DNA of 64,000 nucleotides from Shewanella eurypsychrophilus (GCF_007004545.3 NZ_CP045503.2:2822501-2886500); one strand, 5' to 3'. Shown: positions 13,954-24,006, counted from the stretch's first letter. Made by a program: numbers and translations. Notes: generated from the letters alone by a model not told the origin.

Positions 13954-16332
13954 ATGAAGCATCTTGATTGTTTCCATTGTGCAGAGCCTGTCTTAACAGG
14001 TACTCAATTTACTACCTTCATTAACAATGAAGAGCAAGTTATGTGTTGCCCTGGCTGTCAGGCCGTTTCTGCTGCAATAATAGATGCCGGTTTAACCAAT
14101 TATTATAAATATAGAACAGAGCCTGGTAGTAAACAAAATGCATTAGTGCCCGAAGAGCTTTCTAGTTTTTCAGCTTTCGATTTGCCCGAAGTTCAACAAG
14201 ATTTTGTCCATCAGTCCAGTAATATCTCATCAGTTTCACTCTCAATCGATGGCATCACTTGTGCCGCCTGCGCCTGGTTAATCGAACATAAACTTAAGCA
14301 CGTAAATGGTATTGTAAAAATTCAAGTTAATACCACAACTGAACGTGCTCTAGTCAGTTGGCAAGAAAACACCATTCAACTCAGCAAAATCTTAAATCAC
14401 ATTAGTGCTATTGGCTATCAGGCTGCTCCATATCAAGTTGATGAGCAAGAGATAAAGAGTAAGAATAACAGTCGCCAGTTTTTATTGAAGCTGGGCCTTG
14501 CCGGTTTTGCTACCATGCAAGTCATGATGTTTGCTCTGGCACTTTATGCTGGCTACTTTACCGATCTAGAAGTTCAATATCGAGATTATTTTAGATGGGT
14601 CAGTCTGATATTTGCTGCCCCTGTGGTCTTCTATTCGGCTCAACCTTTCTATTTTAGTGCGATCCGTTCGATTTTCAGCGGCCGTTTAAATATGGATGTG
14701 TCAGTTTCAATTGCGATTTTAGGCGCATATATTGCCAGCTGTATCGCAACGATTAATGAGAATGGTGAGGTGTATTTCGAATCTGTCAGCATGTTTACCT
14801 TTTTCCTTTTACTTGGTCGTTACTTCGAGCAAAATGCACGGCAAAAAGCATCCGTTAGCTCGAGTAATTTACATAAACTGATCCCGTTAACCGCCCATCG
14901 AGTAACAGAAAATGTAACAAAAGAAATTCCAGCTAAAAGCCTAAAAATAGGCGATGTCATCTTGGTTAAGCCTGGTGAGGTTGTCTCTGCTGATGGTGTG
15001 ATCACACAAGGCATGTCTAGTATCAATGAAGCCATGTTAACCGGTGAACAGTTGCCTGTTAGCAAAGGGGATCGCTGTGAAGTCTATGCTGGGACCATCA
15101 ATATTGAGCAGCCAATACATGTTCAAGTCACCGCTGTTGGACAAGATCAGTTAGTTGCCGAAATCATTCGATTACAAGAATCTGCATCGAATAATAAACC
15201 CAAAGTTGCCCTGTATGTTGATAGCATCTCTAACTATTTTACTTGGACAATTCTTTTCGTCGCCGTATTAACTTATGTCGTATGGAAAATATACTGGCCT
15301 GAGGATGCTTTTTGGGTCACGTTATCAGTATTAGTGGCAACCTGCCCTTGCGCTCTAGCGCTTGCGACCCCAACTGCAGTAACCTGCGCGACGGGTATAT
15401 TTACGCGTATTGGTGTTATCGTAAGAAAGCCGGGTGTATTTGAAAAACTCCCCAAAATACAGCATGTCGTATTCGATAAAACGGGTACCCTCACATGTGG
15501 TGAGCTTGAAATCAATTCAGCCGAGCTCTTTTCTGCTATGAATAAGCAAGAAGCCCTTGCCATAGCTGCAGCACTAGAGATGAGCTCTCTGCACCCGATT
15601 GCAAGAGCATTTGATTCATATCGAGACCATCAAATATCGGCTCATAGCACTCAAAGTCACATAGGTTTAGGCCTGAGTGGTAGTGTTCTGGGGACTCACT
15701 ATAAAATTGGCAGTGCTAAATTTGTTAACTTAACAGACTCTGATGACCATGCCATTTATCTGCATGACACTAAACACTTGATTGCGAAATTTATACTCAG
15801 TGATTCGATTCGGAGTGATGCTGCAAAAACAGTCAAGACCTTATTGGCACAGGGGAATAGAGTCTCTATTGCAAGTGGGGATACTTCTACTCACGTCGAT
15901 GAAGTTGCAGATAAAATTGGTATTACCGAAGTCAATAAAGGACTCAGTCCTGGTGATAAGCTGGCGTTGATCCAGCAATACCAAAGCCAATCAAATGTTG
16001 CCATGTTTGGTGATGGTATTAACGATGCTCCGGTACTTGCCGGCGCGAATTTATCGATTGCAATGGGCAGTGGCGCCGCGGTCACTAAAAGCTCTGCTGA
16101 CTTGATCTTACTTGGCGATCAACTCTCACGTTTTACCGATGCGGTAAAGGTCGCTAAGTTAACAGAAAAAATTATCAAACAAAATTTATGCTGGGCGCTG
16201 GGTTATAACCTGTTTATAATCCCACTCGCCGTTACGGGACATGTATTGCCCTATGTTGCCGCCCTTGGTATGTCCGCCAGTTCTTTGATCGTTGTGGGCA
16301 ATAGTCTTAGATTATTAAAGGTTCGTTTATGA
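13954..16332 (+). CDS. ccoI: Copper-translocating P1B-type ATPase for cbb3 oxidase assembly
   Basis: About 792 residues from the ATG at 13954 (a TTG at 13948 is also open). An N-terminal Cys cluster (CFHCAEP and CCPGC) is followed by a heavy-metal-associated domain with CAAC, about eight membrane helices, the CPC metal-path motif, the phosphorylation site DKTGTLT, the HP motif in SLHPIA and GDGINDAP. It moves copper toward the periplasm for the oxidase heme-copper centre. CAAC-CPC is typical of CcoI/FixI. Its last four bases overlap ccoS. Confidence 0.95.
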   Translation: MKHLDCFHCAEPVLTGTQFTTFINNEEQVMCCPGCQAVSAAIIDAGLTNYYKYRTEPGSKQNALVPEELSSFSAFDLPEVQQDFVHQSSNISSVSLSIDGITCAACAWLIEHKLKHVNGIVKIQVNTTTERALVSWQENTIQLSKILNHISAIGYQAAPYQVDEQEIKSKNNSRQFLLKLGLAGFATMQVMMFALALYAGYFTDLEVQYRDYFRWVSLIFAAPVVFYSAQPFYFSAIRSIFSGRLNMDVSVSIAILGAYIASCIATINENGEVYFESVSMFTFFLLLGRYFEQNARQKASVSSSNLHKLIPLTAHRVTENVTKEIPAKSLKIGDVILVKPGEVVSADGVITQGMSSINEAMLTGEQLPVSKGDRCEVYAGTINIEQPIHVQVTAVGQDQLVAEIIRLQESASNNKPKVALYVDSISNYFTWTILFVAVLTYVVWKIYWPEDAFWVTLSVLVATCPCALALATPTAVTCATGIFTRIGVIVRKPGVFEKLPKIQHVVFDKTGTLTCGELEINSAELFSAMNKQEALAIAAALEMSSLHPIARAFDSYRDHQISAHSTQSHIGLGLSGSVLGTHYKIGSAKFVNLTDSDDHAIYLHDTKHLIAKFILSDSIRSDAAKTVKTLLAQGNRVSIASGDTSTHVDEVADKIGITEVNKGLSPGDKLALIQQYQSQSNVAMFGDGINDAPVLAGANLSIAMGSGAAVTKSSADLILLGDQLSRFTDAVKVAKLTEKIIKQNLCWALGYNLFIIPLAVTGHVLPYVAALGMSASSLIVVGNSLRLLKVRL

Positions 16333-16523
16333 GTATCATTTATGTGTTAATTCCCATTGCCATGTTATTTGTCTTAATAGCCATCGGTATTTTTTTCTGG
16401 GCTGTGAAATCAGAACAGTTTGATGATTTAGATAGACAAAGTGTCTCTATTCTTTTTGATGATGAGACACAAGCGAGTAAGGTAAGCAAAGATCAACAAT
16501 CAACCGACTCAAGCAAACCTTGA
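16329..16523 (+). CDS. ccoS: cbb3 oxidase maturation protein CcoS
   Basis: 64 residues with one membrane helix (about 4-27) followed by FFWAVKSEQFDDLDR, the clear CcoS signature. It is required for cofactor insertion into the oxidase. ATGA overlap with ccoI at the start and TTGA overlap with the exporter gene at the end point to translational coupling through three genes. Confidence 0.94.
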   Translation: MSIIYVLIPIAMLFVLIAIGIFFWAVKSEQFDDLDRQSVSILFDDETQASKVSKDQQSTDSSKP

Positions 16524-17206
16524 TCGACTATAACGTCACAGGGGCATTTTTGGTTGGTCTGATGGGGGCTGGTCATTGTATTGGTATGTGTGGTGGTCTA
16601 ATTGGTGCTTTTTCTTCACAAATACCTAAACAACAGAATCAATTCTCTTCTCGATTAAACTTCCTTCTGAGTTACAACATTGGACGTATCTTAAGTTATT
16701 CTCTCGCAGGCGCTTTAGTCGGTGGCTCTGCTAGCGCGCTAGGCTTGCTGTTTGATATCGATCTTTATCTTATTACATTGCGTATCATTGCCGGATTGAT
16801 GATGATAGCAACGGGTCTATATATTGCAAAAATATGGTCCGGAGTGGTACAGATTGAACGCGTAGGAAAGCTTCTGTGGCGTTTTATCTCACCATTGGCC
16901 AATCGGATAGTACCAATCAAAACACTGCCTCAAGCTTTCATTGGGGGGGTGTTATGGGGGTGGCTACCTTGTGGATTAGTGTATAGCACACTTACCTGGG
17001 CTGTAGCAGCTAACTCAGCAGGACAAGGTGCGATGATAATGGCTGCATTTGGGCTAGGAACCCTTCCTGCCCTGTTGAGTGCTGGCATGGCTGCAAATAT
17101 ACTTGGTCGTTGGGTACAGCACCGCGCAGTACGATTGGTGAGTGGATTAGTATTGGTAGTTTTTGGTTTACAAACTTTATACATTGCATTTGGACAGCTT
17201 AACTAG
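16520..17206 (+). CDS. SafE/TauE-type (DsbD-like) membrane protein in the cco cluster
   Basis: 228 residues from a TTG start that overlaps the ccoS stop. About six membrane helices; the first begins FLVGLMGAGHCIGMCGGL, with the conserved His-Cys pattern of the sulfite exporter/DsbD-like family. Homologues regularly follow ccoS and are proposed to act in copper handling for cbb3 assembly; their exact substrate is not settled. No start better than TTG is seen before the first helix. Confidence 0.85.
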   Translation: MIDYNVTGAFLVGLMGAGHCIGMCGGLIGAFSSQIPKQQNQFSSRLNFLLSYNIGRILSYSLAGALVGGSASALGLLFDIDLYLITLRIIAGLMMIATGLYIAKIWSGVVQIERVGKLLWRFISPLANRIVPIKTLPQAFIGGVLWGWLPCGLVYSTLTWAVAANSAGQGAMIMAAFGLGTLPALLSAGMAANILGRWVQHRAVRLVSGLVLVVFGLQTLYIAFGQLN

Positions 17207-17261
17207 CTCCAATTATTAAATTAGTTTAACATATATGTAATCGCGAAATTTGAGAAACACT

Positions 17262-18011
17262 ATGACAGACAAGAGTAAGAGTCGTCGCTCGACAGTGCCT
17301 GGATGTGCCATTCACTGTCATGACTGTAGTATGGGGAGTCTATGTATTCCTTTCACACTCAATAGCAACGAACTCGATCAGCTAGATGACATCATTGAAA
17401 GAAAGAAGCCGATTCAGAAAGGTGAGCAAATCTTTAAGTCTGGTGATCCGCTAAAATCCCTTTTCGCAATTCGCTCAGGCACAGTTAAAAGCTTTACTAT
17501 CACTGAACAAGGCGATGAACAGATCACGGGTTTTCACCTCGCTGGTGATGTCATCGGCTTTGATGGCATACACTCACAGCAACATCAAAGTTTTGCGCAA
17601 GCATTAGAAACTTCAATGGTGTGTGAGATCCCTTACGCCACATTAGATGACTTGAGTGGCACTATGCCCAAGTTAAGACAGCAAGTCATGCGCTTAATGA
17701 GCCATGAAATCCAAAGTGATCAAGAGATGATCCTCTTACTCAGTAAGAAGAATGCTGAAGAAAGACTTGCAGCATTTATCAGTAATTTAGCCAACCGTTT
17801 CGGCAGCCGTGGATTTTCTCCAAAAGAGTTCAGGTTAACGATGACTCGTGGTGATATCGGTAATTACTTAGGTTTAACCGTTGAAACGATTAGCCGCTTA
17901 CTAGGTCGCTTCCAAAAAGCGGCACTGATTGAAGTTAAGGGTAAGTACATCACTATCATTAATTTCGAACGACTTTCTGAACTTGCTGGCAACAATGCAA
18001 TAGCCAGATAA
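17262..18011 (+). CDS. etrA: FNR-family oxygen-sensing regulator EtrA
   Basis: 249 residues from the ATG at 17262 (an upstream TTG at 17250 is less likely). Cys19, Cys22 and Cys28 with a fourth Cys in MVCEIPY match the 4Fe-4S ligands of FNR. A cyclic-nucleotide-fold domain (about 30-150) is followed by a dimer helix and an HTH ending [15 protein letters not shown]; the ETISR segment is the FNR recognition helix. It probably binds the TTGAT-N4-ATCAA sites at 9794 and 31909 when oxygen is low. Confidence 0.94.
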   Translation: MTDKSKSRRSTVPGCAIHCHDCSMGSLCIPFTLNSNELDQLDDIIERKKPIQKGEQIFKSGDPLKSLFAIRSGTVKSFTITEQGDEQITGFHLAGDVIGFDGIHSQQHQSFAQALETSMVCEIPYATLDDLSGTMPKLRQQVMRLMSHEIQSDQEMILLLSKKNAEERLAAFISNLANRFGSRGFSPKEFRLTMTRGDIGNYLGLTVETISRLLGRFQKAALIEVKGKYITIINFERLSELAGNNAIAR

Positions 18012-18019
18012 TCAACATC

Positions 18020-18050
18020 GGGCAATCAAAGTTATTCGCTTAGATTGCCC
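18020..18050 (+). terminator. Inverted repeat after etrA, probable weak terminator
   Basis: GGGCAATC and GATTGCCC pair over a 15-base loop just after the etrA stop. The T-run is poor, so termination may be inefficient. Confidence 0.5.
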
Positions 18051-18181
18051 TACCTTCAATATGACATTCCATTATTATTTTGGTTATAAGCACAAGAATC
18101 TTAGGCTTTTTTTGATTAAAATCATTGCATTTTTTACTCTTTAGCTCATTATTAGACAACAGTCTGAATAATGGAGTGACT

Positions 18182-19120
18182 ATGAAGGAATTAAAGAAAC
18201 TCTTAGTCGTTATTGATCCCACCAGTGACGTACAACCTGCCCTTGCACGAGCCATTGAGTTAGCCTCTCCGACGAATGCCAGCATTACTGTTTTTTTGTC
18301 TATATTTGATTTCTCATATGAAATGACATCGATATTGTCAGGTCATGAACGGGAAGCCATGAGACAAGGTGTTATCGCGCAACGTCAAGCTTGGTTAGCC
18401 GAGCTACTAGAAGGCTATGCTAATGATAGCATCAGCATAGAAAGTGATGTTATCTGGCACAACCGGCCGTTCGAAAGTATCATTCAACATGCGATTGCGG
18501 GTAACTTTGATATTATCGTTAAAGGCACACATCTGCATGATAAGTTAAAATCCGTCATTTTTACTCCTACTGATTGGCATCTGATGCGTAAAGCCCCTGT
18601 TCCCGTGTTATTAGTCAAAGATCATGACTGGCCGGTAGCGGGTAAAATCTTATGTGCTATTAATGTTGGTTCAGAAGATGATGATCACCAAACATTAAAC
18701 GGTAAAATCATTGAACATGCCAAAGTACTTGCCGAGCAATTTGATGCTCAGGTCCACCTCGTTAATGGCTATCCAGGAACACCTGTTAACCTAGCCATCG
18801 AGCTACCCGATTTCGATGCGCATACTTACGGAGAAACTATCCGTATGCAGCATGAACAAAGGGTATGTTATTTAGCCAATGGTTACGGGATATCGAGCGA
18901 TTTTTGTCACGTAAAAGAAGGCCTGCCTGAAGATGTTATCCCAGAGATCGCACGTCAACTTGATGCAGAGCTGGTGATTTTAGGTACTGTTGGTCGAACT
19001 GGCTTTTCGGCAGCCTTAATTGGTAATACTGCAGAGCATGTTATAGATAGTATCAATTGTGATTTATTGGCCATTAAACCCGATGGGTACCGTTCACCTT
19101 TAGAAGAGGATAACAGTTAG
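18182..19120 (+). CDS. uspE: Tandem-domain universal stress protein
   Basis: 312 residues from the ATG at 18182, which has GGAGTG in front; the open frame reaches further upstream but without a start signal. Two Usp domains (about 5-145 and 155-305). The second has the GTVGRTGFSAALIGNTAEHV segment resembling the nucleotide-binding loop G-x2-G-x9-G-S/T. UspE-type proteins act in stress and motility responses. In many gammaproteobacteria uspE follows the fnr gene, as here. Confidence 0.92.
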   Translation: MKELKKLLVVIDPTSDVQPALARAIELASPTNASITVFLSIFDFSYEMTSILSGHEREAMRQGVIAQRQAWLAELLEGYANDSISIESDVIWHNRPFESIIQHAIAGNFDIIVKGTHLHDKLKSVIFTPTDWHLMRKAPVPVLLVKDHDWPVAGKILCAINVGSEDDDHQTLNGKIIEHAKVLAEQFDAQVHLVNGYPGTPVNLAIELPDFDAHTYGETIRMQHEQRVCYLANGYGISSDFCHVKEGLPEDVIPEIARQLDAELVILGTVGRTGFSAALIGNTAEHVIDSINCDLLAIKPDGYRSPLEEDNS

Positions 19121-19155
19121 GCGAGTTGCTTTAACTTTTTGATATATTCTCAATG

Positions 19156-19212
19156 CAAGATTTTTGCTATATAATACGCGCCCAGAATTCAAGTGTAATT
19201 AGGCGCGTTTTT
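19156..19212 (+). promoter_or_regulatory. Putative ttcA promoter and terminator-like leader hairpin abutting the start codon
   Basis: TATAAT at about 19170 with a weak TTCTCA 17 bases before it makes a promoter candidate. Right after it ACGCGCC pairs with GGCGCGT over a loop of about 20 bases, followed by six T residues and immediately the ttcA ATG at 19214. The hairpin may end uspE transcripts or, if transcription starts at this promoter, form a leader structure that blocks or times ttcA translation. Confidence 0.5.
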
Positions 19213-19213
19213 T

Positions 19214-20164
19214 ATGTCCGACATACTCTCAAAAACACAGCTCACCCGTATGAGTAAGCTACAAAGAAAATTACGTAGTGAAGTGGGTAAGGCGATTGCT
19301 GATTACCAGATGATAGAAGAAGGTGATCGTGTCATGTGTTGTCTGTCAGGTGGCAAAGACAGCTATGCCATGTTGGATATCTTGCTCAATCTTCAGCAGA
19401 GGGCCCCGATTAAGTTTGAGATAGTGGCAGTGAACTTAGATCAGAAGCAGCCAGGTTTTCCTGAAGAGATACTGCCAAACTACTTGGATTCTCTCAATGT
19501 CCCTTACCATATTTTGGAGAAGGACACCTATTCTATCGTCAGATCAAAGATCCCTGAGGGACAAAAGACCTGTTCTTTATGTTCACGTTTACGCCGAGGC
19601 ACTCTTTACGGCTTCGCTCAAAAAATTGGCGCGACAAAAATCGCGTTAGGCCATCACAGAGATGACATCATAGAAACCATGTTTCTTAATATGTTCTATG
19701 CCGGTAAGCAAAAAGCCATGCCGCCAAAGCTATTGTCTGATGATGGGGCGAATATGGTGATCAGGCCATTAGCTTATTCACGAGAAAAAGAAATAGCGGA
19801 ATATGCCGAGTTAAAGTCATTCCCTATTATTCCTTGTAACCTTTGTGGTTCTCAAGAAAATCTCAAACGTGCATCGGTAAAGTCCATGCTCGAGCAATGG
19901 GATATTGAGCACCCAGGTCGAATCGAATCAATCTTCACCGCGATGCAAAATACTTCGCCTTCCCAGGGTGTTGACCGGGAACAATTCGACTTTCTATCAC
20001 TCAAAAGAGATGCCGATGCCCCATTAAAAGGTGAAGTCGCCGAATCTGACTTACCCGCTTTCGATTTTCTAGATGTAGCCAATAATGGTCATATCGATCT
20101 GGATGCGGCAAGCCGAGTGTCTAAAGAACAAAAGATTGATGTCGTGAATACCTATACGCCGTAA
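19214..20164 (+). CDS. ttcA: tRNA 2-thiocytidine biosynthesis protein
   Basis: 316 residues. The PP-loop SGGKDS near residue 47, [10 protein letters not shown] and CNLCGSQ are the ATP-binding and Fe-S-binding Cys motifs of TtcA, which puts sulfur on cytidine 32 of certain tRNAs. The ATG at 19214 follows a T-run with no ribosome binding site; ATG 19250 (MSKLQRK) is an alternative that would lose only 12 non-conserved residues. The C-terminal 60 residues after the core are variable in the family. A bidirectional terminator follows. Confidence 0.95.
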   Translation: MSDILSKTQLTRMSKLQRKLRSEVGKAIADYQMIEEGDRVMCCLSGGKDSYAMLDILLNLQQRAPIKFEIVAVNLDQKQPGFPEEILPNYLDSLNVPYHILEKDTYSIVRSKIPEGQKTCSLCSRLRRGTLYGFAQKIGATKIALGHHRDDIIETMFLNMFYAGKQKAMPPKLLSDDGANMVIRPLAYSREKEIAEYAELKSFPIIPCNLCGSQENLKRASVKSMLEQWDIEHPGRIESIFTAMQNTSPSQGVDREQFDFLSLKRDADAPLKGEVAESDLPAFDFLDVANNGHIDLDAASRVSKEQKIDVVNTYTP

Positions 20165-20187
20165 CGATTATTTACTTTCCGAATAAT

Positions 20188-20214
20188 AAAAATCCCGCTA
20201 TTAAGCGGGATTTT
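20188..20214. terminator. Bidirectional terminator between ttcA and the DUF2987 gene
   Basis: An 11-bp stem AAAATCCCGCT/AGCGGGATTTT with a 5-base loop; A- and T-rich flanks serve both convergent genes. Confidence 0.9.
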
Positions 20215-20244
20215 TATTGATTAAAGCCTAAGGTAGATGAATTA

Positions 20245-20871
20245 TCAGCCGTTTGTCCATGGACTAACGACCAATGGTTTAGTGTTAAACTCAATACTCG
20301 AGAGGCTATTGATTTGCTCACTAGACAGCCTGAGCTTATCTGTGACTATTTGCTCTTTACCATCAATCACTACAGATATTTTACTGTCTGTAGCAAACTC
20401 AAAGTTGACGCCGGCGATATCATTACTGAAATAGCGCATAGGAAACCCCTGCATATCACTGAGCATTCTGTTCATTTCAGCTTGGATTTCTAATACCTGT
20501 TTTTGACTGTACTCTTGCTGTGTATTTTTAGCTCTAACCTGCATGGCAATACTGCATTTATCACTAGGGCCATCGATATCTAACTTAATCAAAGCTCTAT
20601 CAGATTTTAGCTTAGCATCGTAAGGTAAAAATATTCTTTGTTGCTCTGTGATAGTTAATGGAAACGACTCTTTTTCAGTGGTCAACACTCCGCTCTTTAC
20701 TCGGCAAAGTGCTTTATTGGGAACCGAAAATGCAATCTCTATTAAAGGATAATTTCCTTTGTTAACTTGTTTTAGTCTTTGATAAAACCCTTGATACTCG
20801 AGCGAAATTGGTGCTGCTTGTACACTCGTTACTGCAACCATTAAACAACTAAACAGAAGGACTTTCTTCAT
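20245..20871 (-). CDS. DUF2987 periplasmic protein
   Basis: 208 residues from the ATG at 20871 (GGAGAAT in front). The signal peptide MKKVLLFSCLMVAVTSVQAA is cleaved after AQA-like VQA. The remainder is a soluble periplasmic domain with two Cys residues (ALCRV and DKCSI). I recognise the DUF2987 pattern common in Shewanella and Vibrio; function is unknown. The start lies inside the end of the upstream glucosaminidase gene (23-base overlap), so the two are translated together and may share an envelope task. Confidence 0.8.
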   Translation of the reverse strand: MKKVLLFSCLMVAVTSVQAAPISLEYQGFYQRLKQVNKGNYPLIEIAFSVPNKALCRVKSGVLTTEKESFPLTITEQQRIFLPYDAKLKSDRALIKLDIDGPSDKCSIAMQVRAKNTQQEYSQKQVLEIQAEMNRMLSDMQGFPMRYFSNDIAGVNFEFATDSKISVVIDGKEQIVTDKLRLSSEQINSLSSIEFNTKPLVVSPWTNG

Positions 20872-21676
20872 GATTCTCCACCAAATACTGCTTGTTTTGA
20901 CGTAACATCTCCAGGAGCTCATCGATATAAGCTTCCTGTCGTTCGGAATAATTAACTAAGCCATACACTAGCTGTTCTGCTACTGGCTGTTTATCTTGAG
21001 CGCGTAAATCTGCACGGATAGAACGTAATAATGAATAAGCCGCATTGGAATTTAAATTTCTCATATAAGAAGCTACTGAATCTTCAACAGAATTAAACTT
21101 TGCAACTTCATGGGACTTACCCGCTGAACGTGCTTGAGGCACTAAACCACAACCCGTTTTAAAACACCACTGACCAAAAAAGTTAAGCCCCTCTTTAGCA
21201 AATCTTGAACTGCCCCAACCTGTTTCATTAGCCGCCTGTATAAGCACCATCGACTCAGGGACGATGTCAGTTCTAATGAGTAACTCCTTGAGGGTTTGAT
21301 CGTTAATACTCCTTGAGGAGTATTGATATTTATTGGCAATTTCTTCAACTCGATATTGTTCAGCATCTGTGAGGACTAATCCATCATTTAGGTGCTGTTT
21401 ACTTCTTTGTAAAAACAGACGTTCATCGAGGATAATCGCATTTTGATGTCTAACAGCTGGGCGTAAATAATCGAAGAATGCCTGTTTTTTTACTGTGATA
21501 TTGGTCATTGATTCAAAATCAGGGATCAGACTCATCGGCTGTTCATTTTCAATTAACTTTCCGAGCGTACTCTGCTGAATATTATCTGTTGTTATAAAGA
21601 GTAATCTAACAATGAGCAAAGTTAGTATCACCAGACTCAGTGCAACAGTTATTCTTGCGACTCTACCTGTTCTCAT
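20849..21676 (-). CDS. Bax-like glucosaminidase domain protein
   Basis: 275 residues with one N-terminal membrane helix (about 9-28) and a periplasmic glucosaminidase domain. The catalytic Glu is in ILIQAANETGWGSSRFA, the typical beginning of this lysozyme-like fold, and NFFGQWCF with a second Cys (GCG) probably forms a disulfide. E. coli Bax is similar. It should cut peptidoglycan glycan strands. It overlaps the DUF2987 gene, with which it forms an operon. Confidence 0.85.
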   Translation of the reverse strand: MRTGRVARITVALSLVILTLLIVRLLFITTDNIQQSTLGKLIENEQPMSLIPDFESMTNITVKKQAFFDYLRPAVRHQNAIILDERLFLQRSKQHLNDGLVLTDAEQYRVEEIANKYQYSSRSINDQTLKELLIRTDIVPESMVLIQAANETGWGSSRFAKEGLNFFGQWCFKTGCGLVPQARSAGKSHEVAKFNSVEDSVASYMRNLNSNAAYSLLRSIRADLRAQDKQPVAEQLVYGLVNYSERQEAYIDELLEMLRQNKQYLVENHEESPSV

Positions 21677-21821
21677 TTATCTCTCTAGTTGTAGAAAACC
21701 GATGGCAATTATATGCCATATATCATAATTGACAAAACCCAACACAACACAAAGGTTGTGAGGTATAATTTTATGCTTCAGAAGTGCTTTTTCATTGGGT
21801 ATTCAGGAAGGAACAACCCGA

Positions 21822-22742
21822 ATGCATAATAACAAATTAAATCAGTTTAACAATATCGTCGCTGTTGGTGGCGGTCATGGATTAGGTCGTGTGTTGTCTG
21901 CACTGTCTTTCCTTGGGCCTAAGCTTACCGGTATCGTTGCGACAACTGATAATGGTGGCTCCACCGGACGGTTACGACAACAGCAAGATTGTATTGCTTG
22001 GGGCGACCTAAGAAACTGCTTATCGCAGCTGTCGAATCATCCATCAATTGGCTCGTTACTGTTCGAGTATCGATTTACTGGCGAAAACGAACTTAGTGGC
22101 CATAATCTTGGCAATTTAATATTGTTAGCATTAGACCAGCTTTGTGTTCGTCCTTTAGAAGCGGTCAACCTCATCAGGCAATTGCTAAAAATTGAAACAA
22201 AGGTCATCCCTATGTCCGAGGAACCAACGCATTTAGTCGCCACTGAGGCGAGTGGCAATCGCGTATTTGGTGAAACCAGTGTAGATGGAATGGATTGCCA
22301 CCCTATCGCTTTATCGTTAGAGCCAATGGTTACGGCCACGTGTGAAGCATGTGATGCGGTTAGAAACGCTGATCTTGTTCTCTTAGGCCCTGGAAGCTTT
22401 CTCACTAGCATTATGCCACCATTATTATTGCCTAAGTTTGCCAAAGCCTTAAATGAGTCACGAGCGAAAGTGATTCTAATCGATAACTTAACCCGAGAGC
22501 CTTCACCATCTGCAGATTTTTCATTGCAGCAGAGAATAGACTGGTGCCATCAGATATTAGGGCTCAATGTTGTCGACCAAGTCTTATGCCATTCAGATAA
22601 AAGCTATCAAGACGGGATCATTTCCTACCGCCCTCTCGTCAGTAAACATCACATAGGACTGCATGACCGTGACGCCTTAGCGGATGCATTGGCGAGCATG
22701 GTTGAATTAAATGTAGACGTTAAGGCGAGTGCGACAGGATAA
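21822..22742 (+). CDS. YvcK/CofD-like protein (gluconeogenesis factor family)
   Basis: 306 residues from the ATG at 21822, with GGAAGG ten bases ahead. The start NNIVAVGGGHGLGRVLSAL is the glycine-rich nucleotide loop of the family; TTDNGGSTGRLR and GHNLGNLIL are further signatures. E. coli YbhK and B. subtilis YvcK belong here; they bind UDP-sugars and affect cell-wall supply and growth on gluconeogenic carbon. It is a single gene bounded by terminators. Confidence 0.9.
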   Translation: MHNNKLNQFNNIVAVGGGHGLGRVLSALSFLGPKLTGIVATTDNGGSTGRLRQQQDCIAWGDLRNCLSQLSNHPSIGSLLFEYRFTGENELSGHNLGNLILLALDQLCVRPLEAVNLIRQLLKIETKVIPMSEEPTHLVATEASGNRVFGETSVDGMDCHPIALSLEPMVTATCEACDAVRNADLVLLGPGSFLTSIMPPLLLPKFAKALNESRAKVILIDNLTREPSPSADFSLQQRIDWCHQILGLNVVDQVLCHSDKSYQDGIISYRPLVSKHHIGLHDRDALADALASMVELNVDVKASATG

Positions 22743-22760
22743 AATGTTCAGCAATTAAAA

Positions 22761-22780
22761 AGGACAGCAGATGCTGTCCT
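22761..22780. terminator. Bidirectional terminator
   Basis: AGGACAGCA pairs with TGCTGTCCT over a two-base loop, with A-rich and T-rich flanks between two convergent genes. Confidence 0.85.
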
Positions 22781-22809
22781 TCTTTAAATAACATGAACTC
22801 GTTAATCCA

Positions 22810-24006
22810 TTACGCAAGTACTGCTGCAATGGCTTTACAGATCACAGGCATATTTTCTTTCGTCATGCCAGCAACACTGATACGACCTGATCCAACAATA
22901 TATACCGCATGCTCATCTTTAAGCTGAGCAACTTGCTCTTTGGTTAAACCTGAGAAACTGAACATGCCGTTCTGGCTCGAGATAAAACTAAAGTCTTGGC
23001 TGACACCCTCACTTTTTAGGGTTTCAACAAAAAGTGTGCGCATTTTAGCAATGCGTTCGCGCATTTCTGTAAGCTCAGTTTCCCAAAGCAATTTCAGCTC
23101 TGCATCGGCCAAGATAGTGCTGACGATTAAAGCGCCATGAGCTGGAGGGTTCGAGTAGTTTCCTCGAATGGTACTTTTCACCTGACTAAAGGCTTTAACG
23201 GCATTAGACTCAGTATCTGCAACTACCGTGACGGCACCAATTCTTTCATTATATAAACCGAAGTTTTTAGAAAAAGAGTTCGCTATGATGAGCTCGGGCA
23301 CCTGACTTGCTACAATACGTAAACCTTGTGCATCTTCATCAACACCGGTTCCGAATCCTTGGTAGGCAAAGTCGAACAAAGGAACTAAACCATTATCTAG
23401 ACATAACTTAGCCATCACATGCCACTCAGCTTCAGTGAGATCGATACCCGTTGGGTTATGACAGCAACCATGTAATAGTACTAAGTCGCCCGTTTTAGCC
23501 ATTTTTAAGTCGGCGACCATAGCATCGAAATCTTTGCCGTGTGTCTCAGCCTTATAATAACGGTACTGCTCTATGGAAAGACCCGCAGATTTGAAAATGT
23601 TCTGATGATTCGCCCAAGTCGGATTACTCACCCAGATAGTTTTAGACTCTGTATTTCGCATTAAGAATTCAGCGGCAACTCTTAAAGAGCCGGTTCCACC
23701 GGGAGCTTGAGCAGTTAATGCACGTTTATTCTTGATGATTTCGTGATCTGCACCAAACAATAAGCCTTGAACGGCACTGTTATAGGCTTCAACGCCTTCC
23801 ATGCCTAAGTAACTTTTGCTCTTTTCTGTGGCGAGTAATATTTCTTCGGCTTGTTTTACCGATTTTAAAATTGGGGTCAACCCAGCTTCGTTCTTATAAA
23901 TCCCAACACCAAGGTTCACTTTATCTGTTCTTTTATCAGCTTTAAAAGCATCAGTAAGGCCTAGAATGGGATCGGCAGCAGCAAGTTCAACCTGGGTAAA
24001 TATCAT
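22810..24006 (-). CDS. tyrB: Aromatic amino acid/aspartate aminotransferase (class I, PLP)
   Basis: 398 residues, the usual length of AspC/TyrB. The PLP-binding Lys is in NSFSKNFGLYNERIGA, the family signature; HGCCHNPTGID and DFAYQGFG contain the conserved Asn and Asp/Tyr that hold the cofactor, and the final Arg for the substrate carboxylate is in VGSGRISVAG. It moves amino groups between aspartate or aromatic amino acids and 2-oxoglutarate. Distinguishing TyrB from AspC needs an alignment, so the symbol is tentative. Confidence 0.9.
   Translation of the reverse strand: MIFTQVELAAADPILGLTDAFKADKRTDKVNLGVGIYKNEAGLTPILKSVKQAEEILLATEKSKSYLGMEGVEAYNSAVQGLLFGADHEIIKNKRALTAQAPGGTGSLRVAAEFLMRNTESKTIWVSNPTWANHQNIFKSAGLSIEQYRYYKAETHGKDFDAMVADLKMAKTGDLVLLHGCCHNPTGIDLTEAEWHVMAKLCLDNGLVPLFDFAYQGFGTGVDEDAQGLRIVASQVPELIIANSFSKNFGLYNERIGAVTVVADTESNAVKAFSQVKSTIRGNYSNPPAHGALIVSTILADAELKLLWETELTEMRERIAKMRTLFVETLKSEGVSQDFSFISSQNGMFSFSGLTKEQVAQLKDEHAVYIVGSGRISVAGMTKENMPVICKAIAAVLA

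Noticed and set aside
16930..17184. Minus-strand reading of 84 codons
   Set aside because: It is antisense to the SafE-type membrane protein and has the Pro/Thr-rich composition of a shadow frame.
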